Positions 21,784-30,984 of a stretch of 64,000 nucleotides of DNA are shown here, in pieces. Every line of letters begins with the position of its first letter. Position 1 is the first letter of the stretch. The notes beneath the pieces were generated by a model, which was not told the origin of the DNA, searched no databases, and was given only the letters and a program-made list of their open reading frames with translations. The DNA comes from Procambarus clarkii (lineage: Eukaryota; Arthropoda; Malacostraca; Decapoda; Cambaridae): assembly GCF_040958095.1 (NCBI RefSeq), contig NC_091234.1:4681707-4745706 (forward strand). The letters are read 5' to 3'. A program made the translations under genes and the position numbers.

Positions 21784-21925
21784 GTGCTGCTCTTCCGATA
21801 TGACTCTTATTTTAAGGGGAGGGGTATGTTACGGTGCCCTCTCCTATTTCTTTCGTTTGCCGGCTTAAAGAGTCATATCAGCTCTCCCTACTGATTCTCT
21901 GAGGTTCAGGGAGTCTATTGACATA

Positions 21926-22260
21926 AGATTGAGAAAATTCGTGTTAGAATTATTAATCTTACTTTTTCGGTCATATTTAATAATATATATATATACATAT
22001 ATATATATATGTCGTACCTAGTTGCCAGAACGCACTTCTCAGCCTACTATGCAAGGCCCGATTTGCCTAATAAGCCAAGTTTTCATGAATTAATTGTTTT
22101 TTCGACTACCTAACCTAGCCTAACCTAACTTTTTCGGCTACCTAACCTAACCTAACCTATAAAGATAGGTTAGGTTAGGTTAGGTAGGGTTGGTTAGGTT
22201 CGGTAATATATCTACGTTAATTTTAACTCCAATAACAAAAAATTGACAGATGCTTCACAA
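21926..22260. repeat. Foldback repeat fragment with telomere-like TTAGG palindrome
   Basis: Immediately after the 3' LTR comes AT-rich text with an ATATAT run, then 'GTCGTACCTAGTTGCCAGAAC'. The perfect palindrome at 22138-22187 is two 23-bp arms around AAAG, built from CTACC(TAACC)n and its complement. It looks like half of a large foldback element. The CCTAA/TTAGG units equal the arthropod telomere repeat, but the run is only a few units long. Confidence 0.75.
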
Positions 22261-22553
22261 CACCTGGCATAGCTGGTACACCTTTAACCCACTACACCAC
22301 TCAGACCCTTAAAAGAGATGGGAATTTTGGGGTATTTAACCCGCCATATATCCCCACCTCCCAAGGGCACTAGAGCAAGTGAGAGGTCACTCACGTTTTC
22401 CAACAAGCTCCTGTTAATATGGGAGAACACAATGTCTATGCCTTATGCACTAACTTGCTTAAACTCACAAGTTTGACGTTAAACAACTTTAGACAACAAC
22501 CCCTATCAGGAGACTAGAACCCTAGGCAGCACAGATGGGTCACACCACCTGGC
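22261..22553 (-). mobile_element. Reverse-oriented copy of the repeat at 16110-16745
   Basis: The reverse complement of this segment shares 'AAACGTGAGTGACCTCTCAC', 'GTGCCCTTGGGAGGTGGGG' and 'GGTCTGAGTGGTGTAGTGGG' with 16150-16260. It also shares 'GTTTAAGCAAGTTAGTGCAT' with 16738-16757. No coding capacity is seen. Confidence 0.65.
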
Positions 22554-23142
22554 ATGGCTGGTACGCCGAGGGCCTTCTTCCTCTCCTGCTTTCCACTGAC
22601 GTTTTCCTCAAACTCATTAGACTCTGTAATGAATCTTAATTCTTTCAACGGTAAATATTACACTCAAACTTTCGGTGTTGCTATGGGTTCTCTGCTCTTC
22701 CCTATTCTTGCAAATGTTTACATGGAATACTTCGAAACTGTTCTTCTTCCTTCTATTGATACTCGGCCCTCTCTCTGGCTTTGCTATGTTGATGACATTT
22801 TTGGTGTATGGTCTCATGACCTTAGTCTTTTCCAGCCTTTCCTCTCCTCTCTTAACAATCTGGCTCTTTTCATCCATTTCAAAGTTGAATGGAAATCTAA
22901 TTCCCTCTTTCCTTTTCTTGACGTTCACGTTCACAGCTCTGTGTCCGGGTTCTCTTTCTCTGTCTACCGCAAACCCATGCACAGTGGTATGGACATTCAC
23001 TTCTTTTCCTACCATCCTCCTCCTGTTAAGAAAAGTGTCTTCGTCTCTCTTCCTCTGCGTTCTACGCATCAGGGACCCTCAGTTTCTTGATTCTGAAATT
23101 ACCTTTATCTACAAATTATTCTCTCACCTTGGTTACCCTCGA
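22554..23142 (+). pseudogene. Penelope-like reverse transcriptase fragment
   Basis: Frame 22554-23090 includes 'NGKYYTQTFGVAMGSLLFPI', 'LANVYMEYFE' and 'LCYVDDIFGVW'. The catalytic YVDD is intact. The usual GVAMGSPLSP is altered to GVAMGSLLFP. The text continues with 'FLDVHVHSSVSGFSFSVYRK', typical of the RT/linker. Near 23060 the frame shifts and continues ('DPQFLDSEITFIYKLFSHLG') until the SINE. The N-terminal third of the protein is missing. The RT would copy element RNA at a nicked target. This copy is dead. Confidence 0.85.
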
Positions 23143-23406
23143 GGCGCCTGCCAGCTAGAAGGACAACGCTTCGGATTCGTAGGCCTGAGGTTATGGGTTT
23201 GATCCCCGGTGGAGGTAGAGACAAAGGGGCAAAATGTTTCTTTCACCCTCATGCTCCTGTTACCTAGCAGTAAATATCTACCTGGGAGATAGACAGCTGC
23301 TACGGGCTGCATCCTGAGGGTGTGTAACAAAAAGGAGGCCTGGTTGAGGACCGGGCCGCGGGGACGCTAAGCCCCACAATCATTTCAAGATAACCTCAAG
23401 ATAACC
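23143..23406 (+). mobile_element. tRNA-derived SINE, copy 2 (tail type 2), inserted in the Penelope RT
   Basis: The head starts GCGCCTG with an anticodon arm that would present CGT. The B box GGTTTGATCCC lies at 23196-23206 (one change from canonical). The body includes 'GTTACCTAGCAGTAAATAT', and the tail includes GAGGACCGGGCCGCGGGG and ends in AAGATAACC units. It lies within Penelope coding text, so it is younger than that element. Flanking ACCCT-like text on both sides hints at a short target duplication. Confidence 0.9.
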
Positions 23407-23800
23407 CTTTGCATTTAATGAACTGTGCCTATTTTCTAGCTAAGCGAAATTTCTTTCAACCTAAACCTGCTTCCAGCACTAGTAACACTGTGTTATGCCT
23501 TCCCTTCATATCTGAACTCAAAACTTTTACTAATACCTTTCGTCCTTTTGACATTTAGCTCGACTTTCGACAAACTAACACACTTCGTAGCAATCTAGTT
23601 CACACTGCTCCTCCTGCTTCTAATGCTGTTGGTGTCTACTCTATATCCTGTTCGTCTTGTCTTCTCCAATACTTTGGTGAAACTGACTGTACACTTAATG
23701 ACAGATTTAAAGAACACAAAAGAAGTGTTAAGTCTGCAGACACAAACAACGCTCTCTTCTGTCATGTTAGGGATTCTAATCATCCTTAAAGAATTGGTCT
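23407..23800 (+). pseudogene. Penelope-like GIY-YIG endonuclease fragment
   Basis: After the SINE, the frame reads 'LAKRNFFQP', then the linker, then 'NAVGVYSISCSSC' and 'YFGETDCTLNDRFKEHKRS'. GVYSI corresponds to GIY, YFGET to YIG, and the Arg and Glu/His of RFKEH to catalytic positions. Cys pairs in SCSSC match the CCHH-type zinc insertion of Penelope endonucleases. A stop after 'FRPFDI' and others downstream interrupt it. The enzyme would nick the target for primed reverse transcription. Confidence 0.8.
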
Positions 23801-24284
23801 AATCATCCTTAAAATAAAAAAGGATTGGTCGTCCTCCAAAATAATCTTTCCTGCCTGTTTTCTACACAAACGCCGTCATGTTGAATCGGCTCTGATACAC
23901 AACATACCTAACATTAACTTGAGTTCTGGCTTTGTTGCTGTTGACTCTTCCCTTTCACAATACATACTCAAATGCTCTAAACTTTCTAACAAATGTGACC
24001 TAACATAAGCTTACCCTTCCATTTATCTTTCTCTTTCTCTTTCCTTCTTTCTTTTTTCCCTTGTTTTCTCTTACGATCCCTTTCTTATTCCTATTACTAT
24101 CCCCTTTATTACACTTTACCTTTCATACCTTTTGCCTTGCTTTTCCGTCTTATCACCTTTCTCTTGCCTATTTATTTGCCTTCGCCTCCTTCCCTCACCG
24201 TTATGGGCTCACCTACATGAACACTTCGTTCTGAGTAGCTAAATCTAAAACAACAACAACAACCTTCCCTCATCACAATCGACT

Positions 24285-24405
24285 TGAGAATGGTCCAGGA
24301 CGGATCGAAACGTCGTCGTCCCTTCACTTTTTAGTGTGTGGTTTGGTAAACATATTTCAGCCACGTTATTGTGACTCCTCGTCTGCATACGAGGGATATC
24401 TAGCA
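24285..24405 (+). repeat. Conserved Penelope terminal segment
   Basis: The sequence 'GACTTGAGAATGGTCC' followed by 'AGGACGGATCGAAACGTCG' and 'TAGTGTGTGGTTTGGT' recurs at 38705-38790 and, in both orientations, at 51030-51385. The GGTCC...GGACCGAAACGTC arrangement forms a short stem followed by GAAAC, reminiscent of part of a hammerhead ribozyme. The upstream CUGANGA box does not match, however. Confidence 0.75.
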
Positions 24406-24795
24406 CAATTTTCACTTTGTCTCATATCTATGAAATTTTGACCGGGAGATAATATCTTTATTATCTACATACTGGAAAAAAAGTCATTTAAAACAATTAA
24501 ATTATTCAGTTATTGCTATTATGCATGTTTTTCTGTTGTCTAAATACATCATAAAGAACGTCCTTAATGAACCGAGTTGTATTGACTCGCCGTCAATACA
24601 ACTCTGCCAGAAATGATAATTTTCTGTAAAGGTTCACATCAACATCAACGGTGCACATGTATACACCTTCAATGGACAGGCCTAAGATAAAGTCATAACA
24701 GCAGCATAATACATAGGCATAATTGTTATATACTTTGTAAACTAGATTTAAAATCTTTATTGTTTGTGATTTATATAAATGTTTAGAGTTTTGGT
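24406..24795. other. AT-rich intron sequence, no recognised feature
   Basis: Nothing was recognised beyond AT-rich text with a short duplicated CAATACAACTC near 24580-24604. Confidence 0.5.
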
Positions 24796-25950
24796 TTCAG
24801 TGAATAGGTGTAGTAGGCATCCTTCAGTCTCAGGAGACTATGGAGTTGCACCCTGGATGTCAATTCTGGTGCAGCATCTGGTGTGACTGATGGGGCCGAT
24901 CCGAGAATGGCAGTCCATCCCACACTGAGCACAAACGAAGTCCGATTCTGGTCTGTCTTCCTGGCTACTGTCTCTCCTTCTCTGTCTCTTTGCCTCCGAT
25001 TTCTTGGCAAGTGACTCCTCGAACTTGGAGAGACCTCTTTGAACAGACTCTCCCCAGGCTGAACGGTCTGCGGCCAGTGTTTCCCCAAGATCGACGTCCA
25101 TGGCTTTCAGGTCCCTCTTGCATACATCTTTGTACCGTAGTTGGGGCTTGCCTGCTTGCCTTGCCTTTCCCTGCATCAGCTCTCCATGCAGGAGATCCTT
25201 GGGGATCCTGCTGTCGCCCTTTCACACAACGTGCCCGAGCCAGTGCATTCGTCTCTGTTTCAGCATTGCGTACAAGCTGGTGATTCTTGCTCTCCCCAGG
25301 ACGTTGTTGATTGTCACCTTGTTCTGCCATGTGATGTCCAAGATGTGTCGAAGGCAGCGCATGTGGTAGGCATTCAGCTGTCTTTCCTGACGGGTGCGGA
25401 GTGTCCAAGACTCACTGCCATAAAGAAGAGTGCTCAGGACACAGGCTGGAGTGTCGTCTCCATGGCACAAAGCCTGTGTAGGTAGATATGGAGAAGCTGT
25501 TACCCATGCAGTAGATCAGCCCTCTCCACGTTGCTGAAATTATCCAATGGAAAGTCAAATGCCAATACACATGGTTCCAGCACCGTCGCTGGAGCTGCCA
25601 GAACGAGGTCGAAGTCAACAAGCCTTTTCCAAAAAAGGGGTATGGCCGCAAGGCAGTGGAGGTTTAAAATCAGCGTTTTCCTTCCCCTAGATGGGCTGCC
25701 TTCCCAGCCTATTGAGTCCCATCTACCCGGAGCTGCTGGTTTTAAGACGCCAGAGGCACGCCCTCGCCCCTTCTCCTGTTGGTAAAAGCAGTTCCGCCAG
25801 ACATAAAGAGTAAGCCACCAGTGCAGGCCAGGAGTTGGACTTGGTTGTCAGAGGCTATTTGAGACGCATGCCGTATTGGCGCTTTTTATAGGTCATGGGA
25901 GCTCTTCCCCCATTAACACCCCGTGGCTATGACAACTCCTTGGAACCTGA
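24796..25950 (-). mobile_element. RTE-like LINE remnant, 5' and 3' parts fused, minus strand
   Basis: On the minus strand, about 460 bases of non-coding repeat (25950-25490) lead directly into the C-terminal coding part (25470-24838). The RT core is absent. The non-coding part ('GACAACCAAGTCCAACTCC', 'GGGTGTTAATGGGGGAAGAG') looks like a 5' leader. The structure resembles an internally deleted, non-autonomous derivative. The family name rests on the C-terminal protein style and is inference. Confidence 0.65.
24838..25470 (-). pseudogene. C-terminal region of an endonuclease-RT polyprotein
   Basis: Frame 25470-25222 reads 'LSTLLYGSESWTLRTRQERQ', 'YHMRCLRHILDITWQNKV' and 'RRMHWLGHVV'. A second frame (25176-24838) continues with 'GKPQLRYKDVCKRDLKAM', 'DRSAWGESVQRGL' and a terminal Cys/His cluster 'CAQCGMDCHSRIGPISHTRC'. 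The YGSEsW and LGHV signatures plus the terminal CX2C...HX4H-like finger are typical of the region downstream of the RT in RTE-type LINEs. One frameshift separates the pieces near 25200. It has no catalytic domain and is not functional alone. Confidence 0.7.
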
Positions 25951-26116
25951 ATAGGTGTATAACTAATATAAATAAATTTTATTATTAAGTTACATAAATT
26001 TACACTCTCTGGTCTAAAAGTTTTCTGTATCCAATCCTTCGGCCATCCAGCCTACACCCGGCCATTTAGTTATAGAACTCTCAAGCATCCCGTTGCTGAT
26101 GTTTGTTTTGCTTCAG

Positions 26117-26220
26117 TTTGAGCCAATGACGCTGCTCACACGCCAGAGGGATGGAAGTTCCTTGGTGACTGGCCTCCTGGCCGACGTCTTTACTCACCTT
26201 CAGGAACTCACCAACTTCAC
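26117..26220 (+). CDS. Ionotropic receptor gene, exon 2 in this window
   Basis: The acceptor TTTGTTTTGCTTCAG| ends at 26116 and the donor C|GTAAGT follows 26220; both are strong. The 104-base exon reads 'FEPMTLLTRQRDGSSL' then 'VTGLLADVFTHLQELTNF', and ends phase 2 (AC). Joined to exon 1 it gives 'TTIEFEPMTLL'. 'T(I/L)EFxP' and 'GLLADVFxxLxxxxNFT' are the first and second elements of the S1 lobe in invertebrate ionotropic receptors. The exon is too short to have been chosen by length; it is supported by signals, phase and family match together. Confidence 0.8.
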
Positions 26221-26584
26221 GTAAGTCACCATACCACCTTACCTCATTATTCTTGTCACCTCACCAGGGAGTAAGGTGGAGTGTGGACGATATGTGAGTA
26301 GGAATGGGAAAAAGAGATAGAAGATAGAAGAATCTGGAAGAGAGGGAGGAGTGGGGAAGTGAGCAAAGAGATCCAGGCACAGTAGGATAATTCTCCCTAG
26401 CAGTATTGTAAATGGGGACATAAATGTGCTGTGTTTCTTTTCCTGACAGCTTCCTTCTGGCCCACTATTTTTTCCATGAACGTCTGTGATGGCTCTCTTC
26501 CGGCCCACTATTTTTTGTGCGAACTCTTGAAAGATCTACCATCTGTTCCACTGTTTTTTTTTAACCAGAGGCGACAGTATGTTC
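26221..26584. other. Intron start, no element
   Basis: A duplicated phrase 'GGCCCACTATTTTTT' (26459 and 26502) is the only structure seen. The minus-strand frame 26508-26239 has no recognisable content. Confidence 0.5.
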
Positions 26585-26895
26585 CAGTCATTACTAATTT
26601 AACGTGATTGTCAGCGACTGACTGTTCCACTCATCCCTAATTTTATTTTTCAGTGAATTTCGATGATGGACGGTTCCAGACATGATTAATTTTATTTTTC
26701 AGTGAATCTCGGTGATAGAGGGCTCCAGAGATTATTAGTTTTATTTTTCAGTGAATTTCGGTGATGGACAGTTCCAGAAATGATTATATTTTTCAGTGAA
26801 TCTCGGTGATAGACGGTTCCGCTCATGACTAATTTATTTCTTTAATGAATCTCGGTGACTGACGGTTCCAGTCATATCTAATTTTTCTATAAAAC
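26585..26895. repeat. About 50-60-bp minisatellite with acceptor-like units
   Basis: About six units contain 'TTTTATTTTTCAGTGAAT', 'CTCGGTGAT' and 'GACGGTTCCAG'. Each of the central units presents a T-rich tract followed by CAG, which resembles a 3' splice site. It lies 370 bases inside the intron after exon 2. Confidence 0.85.
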
Positions 26896-27172
26896 TCTTT
26901 GATTGACGGTCGTAGTCGCATTTTTTAAAATTCATTTTCAAAGATTGTTTAACAGTATTAAACAATCTGTATTTTTTTAATAGTATTAAACAATTTTGGG
27001 TCTGTAGACTGAAAACTAAACATTTATCAATATCTGACCAAAGACTGCATACCAAATATGCATCAGAGTTTAGTCTAATATTTGTTTATGGAACATTATA
27101 ATTAAGAAAACTGCAGAAGGACTGTTGGCCCATACATACATAGTATATTTTATTTATATCCATGCTAAGCTC

Positions 27173-27210
<38 letters not shown>

Positions 27211-28005
27211 TTCAATCGATCAAAGCATCAACAGATAACCCAGAGCATGAGCCAGCCTCTACATCACTCAGTACGTCACATTAATATCTCCAAGATAGCA
27301 TAATATATTTGTTACTTAGAGTATGCAGTTCTCAATATATTCTTTAAGGAGAGAGAAAGAGGGGTCTAAGATGCAGAAATACAATAATAGACAGAAAGAA
27401 ATAATATAATGGATAGAGAAAAGAACTTCTGCATATATTCATAACTTACAACACTTCCAGGACTAAAATATTATTTTTTTGTCCCTTTATTGCTAGGACG
27501 CACCGCTTTATGCTCCATTGAAATCTCCAGATAAAAATGTTTCCAACAATATTGTTATTCTCATTCATCACGTCACATCAAATCATTTCTGATTGTAAGA
27601 GGGGCTGCTTGTAGACCACATTGTCATTAAAAGTCGATTAGCACCCAGGTGCGAAATTTTAGAGCAGTGTAGTATTCAGATAGTTGAGGTAAAGTTCATT
27701 TTAAAATGAAGTCTTGTTATATTATTGAAACTTACAAACATTAATAATTGTGACACTGACCATGCATTTACAAGCACAACTGTGAGCATGAATGAGACAG
27801 ATAAACACAGCTAACCTAACCTAACCTCATCAGGATTATATTAAATTTAAACAATTATATAGTAATAAGCATAAGAATAAGCATTTTAATTTTATAATTG
27901 TATTATTATTCTTAATAGTGTACTTTCTAGTTTCAGCAAAAACGAAGAGAGAACACACTCACACTAGGAGCACTAATAGTACGGAATAATTACAAAGGGA
28001 GATCA
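26896..28005. other. AT-rich intron sequence
   Basis: It contains a repeat fragment related to 13825-13985 (27085-27185), a TA dinucleotide run (27178-27208) and 'CTAACCTAACCTAACC' (27812). No exon was recognised. Confidence 0.5.
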
Positions 28006-28009
28006 CAGC

Positions 28010-29025
28010 AATGTTAGTAATGAATAGTTGTAGGGAGATCACAGCAATGTCAGTACTGGATAGTTGTAGGGTGACCACATCAATGTCAGTACTGGATAAT
28101 TGCAGGGTGACCACATCAATGTCAGTACTGGATAATTGCAGGGTGATCACAGCAATGTCAGTACTGGATAGTTGCAGGGTGACCACATCAATGTCAGTAC
28201 TGGATAGTTGCAGGGTGATCACAGCAATGTCAGTACTGGATAGTTGCAGGGTGACCACATCAATGTCAATACTGGATAGTTGCAGGGTGATCACAGCAAT
28301 GTCAATACTGGATAGTTGCAGGATGATCACAGCTATGTCAGTACTGGATAGTTGCAGGGTGACCACATCAATGTCAATACTGGATAGTTGCAGGGTGATC
28401 ACAGCAATGTGAATACTGGATAGTTGCAGGGTGATCACAGCAATGTGAATACTGGATAGTTGCAGGGTGATCACAGCAATGTCAATACTGGATAATTGCA
28501 GGGTGATCACAGCAATGTCAGTACTGGATAGTTGCAGGGTGACCACATCAGTGTCAGTACTGGACAGTTGCAGGGTGATCACAGCAATGTCAATACTGGA
28601 TAGTCGTAGGGAGATCATAGCAATGTCAGTACTGGATAGTTACAGTGAGATCACTGCAATGTCAGTACTGGATAGTTCCAGGGTGATCACAGCAATGTCA
28701 GTACTGGATAGTTGCATGGAGACCACAGCAATATCAGTATTGGATAGTTGTAGGGTGATCACAGCAATGTCAGTACTGGATAGTTGCAGAGTGATCACAG
28801 CAATGTCAGTACTGGATAGTTGTAGGGTGATCACAGCAATGTCAGTACTGGATAGTTGCAGGGTGATCACAGCAATGTCAGTACTGGATAGTTGCAGGGT
28901 GATCACAGCAATGTCAGTACTGGATAGTTGCAGGGTGATCACAGCAATGTCAGTACTGGATAGTTGCAGAGTGATCACAGCAATGTCAGTACTGGATAGT
29001 TGCATGCAAATCACAGCAATGATAG
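28010..29025. repeat. 36-bp minisatellite array
   Basis: About 28 copies of a 36-base unit, with GATAGTTGCAGGGTGATCAC followed by AGCAATGTCAGTACTG. Because 36 is divisible by three, open frames run through both strands and produce repetitive peptides. Blocks with GACCACATCAA versus GATCACAGCAA alternate in the first third, and the last third is homogeneous. Confidence 0.95.
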
Positions 29026-29144
29026 AAACACAAAATTGTATTGAGATCGCCAGTCTTATTCCAACAGTTGAACAGGATAATTGTAAATCCGACACCAGCA
29101 TCTATTCCAGGTTTCCTCTTCAGATCTTGAATATATAAATATGA

Positions 29145-29152
29145 GCAACACA

Positions 29153-29210
<58 letters not shown>

Positions 29211-29235
29211 TATATTAATAATAATAATAATAATA

Positions 29236-29270
<35 letters not shown>

Positions 29271-29575
29271 TAATAATAATAATAATAATGATAATAATAA
29301 TAATAATATTAATAATAATGAGAAAATCAAGTGAATACATGAGGGAATTTGAACTTTCAACCTGGGCTACTCCCAATCAAATGCCATAAACCAATAAACC
29401 ACAATTCGCATACAGTACTTCCAACAGATTTTTCTCGTTGATTCGTCACCTGAATGTGATTTCTCTGTGCAGCAATCATATTAATAATAATAATAGTAAT
29501 TATAATAATTATAACAATAATAAAAATAATAATAATAATAACAATAATAATAATAATAATAATAATAATGAGGAA
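29145..29575. repeat. AAT/TAA microsatellites with an embedded tRNA-SINE-like fragment
   Basis: TAA runs at 29150-29320 and 29482-29570 flank a non-repeat island (29325-29480) ending 'GTGATTTCTCTGTGCAG'. That island resembles the tail of the SINE at 55434-55500 ('GTGATTTATCTGTGTAATAA'). Another 60-base island follows at 29575. Confidence 0.7.
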
Positions 29576-29639
29576 AAACCATTGGGATGTGAGACGGCGT
29601 GAACCTGCGACCAAGATATTGCCAGCCGCACACTCTGCC

Positions 29640-30132
29640 ACTCACAAGTAACGCGACACTTAAAAGGTTAGAGCTGTCACTCACTGACAGATTACACTTT
29701 TACAACCTCATTGGATCCTAGGACAGAGCAAACTCGTTGCGAGGTAATACTCTGATGATTCCGAGATTCGGTGATTACCTAATCACCGAAAGTACTATAT
29801 GCACAATTTATGTATCCCGGGATTAGTACTTACATTCAATTTCACACCTGTCATGCCCTTTCGCAGCTGACACTGATGACGTCTCCAGGTGGCAGGTAGA
29901 CTGTAGAATTTAGCGAGGGAAAGCCAATGCTGAATGAACAATATTGGATAAGGTTTCAACCTCCAGCTATCCACATGATAGATTGCAATTCCTGGTGTTC
30001 GGTGTTGTAATACACGAGCTGGTTAATCACCCCAAACACGATCCTCAATAACTCTAGTGTAATTTGCAACATTCACTCACAGTCTTTATTACTGTACAAT
30101 AAACCCCACACTTCTTAACACACAGATAGTGT
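29640..30132. other. Unique intron sequence
   Basis: A short inverted repeat 'TTCGGTGATTACC/TAATCACCGAA' lies at 29767-29790. Nothing else was recognised. Confidence 0.5.
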
Positions 30133-30140
30133 ATTTCCCC

Positions 30141-30511
30141 CAACCCGTTCTCGCAAATTCGTAAAGTCAATATTGACTTATTAACTACGTGCATAGGTGA
30201 TATATTAAACATAATAGATACCCTTAAAATGATTCATAGAAAACACCGACCTTACCTAACCTTGTTAGTATCTTAAGATAAGCATCTTATTGCTTCGTAA
30301 TTACAATTATTACTTAACCTATACCTATTATAGGTTAGGTAATAATTGTAATTACGAAGCAATAAGATGCTTATCTTAAGATTCTAACAAGGTTAGGTAA
30401 GGTCGGTGTTTTCTATGAATCTTTTTAAGGGTATCTATTATGTTAAGTATGTCACCTATGCACATATATAATAAGTCAATATTGACTTATTAAATTTGCG
30501 AGAACGGGTTG
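30141..30511. mobile_element. Foldback MITE, copy 2, with 8-bp target duplication
   Basis: Ends are CAACCCGTTCTCGCA and TGCGAGAACGGGTTG, a perfect inverted pair. ATTTCCCC occurs at 30133-30140 and again at 30512-30519, a precise 8-bp target-site duplication. The interior is a near-complete inverted repeat, including TAACCTATACCTATTATAGG at the centre. It is homologous to 16313-16683. An 8-bp duplication points to a hAT- or P-type transposase (established for those families); the assignment is inference. Confidence 0.92.
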
Positions 30512-30627
30512 ATTTCCCCACACCCACACTTTGCCGTTTTCTGTTTGGCGCGACGAGAGACACTGGCTCTCCTCCTCCACACTTCCTGTTTTCTGTTCGA
30601 CACAGGGAGTACACACCCCGCCGTGTA

Positions 30628-30980
30628 TAACCCGTCCTCTTAAAAATAACGTCACTTTTCGCTCATATGCGCACTATGGCCAAATTTGAACGTAATATGA
30701 AATGATATCGACTCACAAAAGTGACGTACTGTTCCGTTTTCTGTTTGAGTCGTCCGGCTTACTCGGTAAGGTTAAAAGAGGAAACTTTCAATTAACGTTT
30801 TCCATAACGTTTTGAAACTTTTAGAGAATTTCCTGCTCACCTATCAGAGAACCCTTAACTTACTGTTGTTGAAAAAAAATCCCAAATTTATCGTAATTTT
30901 CTTTCATTTTCAAATTAGGTCCATTTTCGGCCATACGGGCAAACGGCCAAAAGCGACGTTATTTTTAAGAAGACAGGTTG
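30628..30980. mobile_element. Second MITE type, 24-bp terminal inverted repeats
   Basis: ACCCGTCCTCTTAAAAATAA (from 30630) is mirrored by TTATTTTTAAGAAGACAGGT (ending 30978), with two differences. Secondary inverted text ('CGTTTTCTGTTTG') occurs inside and just upstream. A TA target duplication is possible but not certain. There is no coding capacity. Confidence 0.7.
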
Positions 30981-30984
30981 TAAA

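Larger units (their letters stand above)
16946..21925 (+). mobile_element. LTR retrotransposon 1, Gag-protease only, recent-looking
   Basis: Two direct repeats of 99 bp (16946-17044 and 21827-21925) differ at one position and begin TGTTACGG. The second is preceded by a purine tract (AAGGGGAGGGGTA), as expected upstream of a 3' LTR. Between them lies one intact 966-codon Gag-protease ORF. RT, RNase H and integrase are absent. Either the LTR is only about 97 bp (TGTTAC...TTGACA), or the 5' LTR extends to about 18305, before the primer-site-like CTGGCGACCTTGC, and the 3' LTR is truncated. No target duplication is evident. It is probably a non-autonomous Gypsy/Metaviridae-type derivative. Confidence 0.8.
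22554..24405 (+). mobile_element. Penelope-like element 1, degraded, with an inserted SINE
   Basis: In order there is an RT fragment (22554-23140), a SINE insertion (23143-23406), the resumed RT/linker text, a GIY-YIG endonuclease (about 23600-23790), a T-rich 3' region and a conserved terminal segment (24285-24405). The GIY-YIG domain after the RT is the hallmark of Penelope-like elements (established). Rejoining across the SINE restores the continuous text 'GYPR' plus 'FAFNEL', which fixes the insertion site. Frameshifts near 23060 and a TAG at about 23559 indicate it is inactive. Confidence 0.85.

Noticed and set aside
22138-22187. True telomere or chromosome end
   Set aside because: Only a few TTAGG units are present, arranged as a palindrome and flanked by transposon sequence.
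28010-29138. Minisatellite array considered as a CRISPR array
   Set aside because: The 36-bp units abut directly with no unique spacers, and the context is eukaryotic intron.
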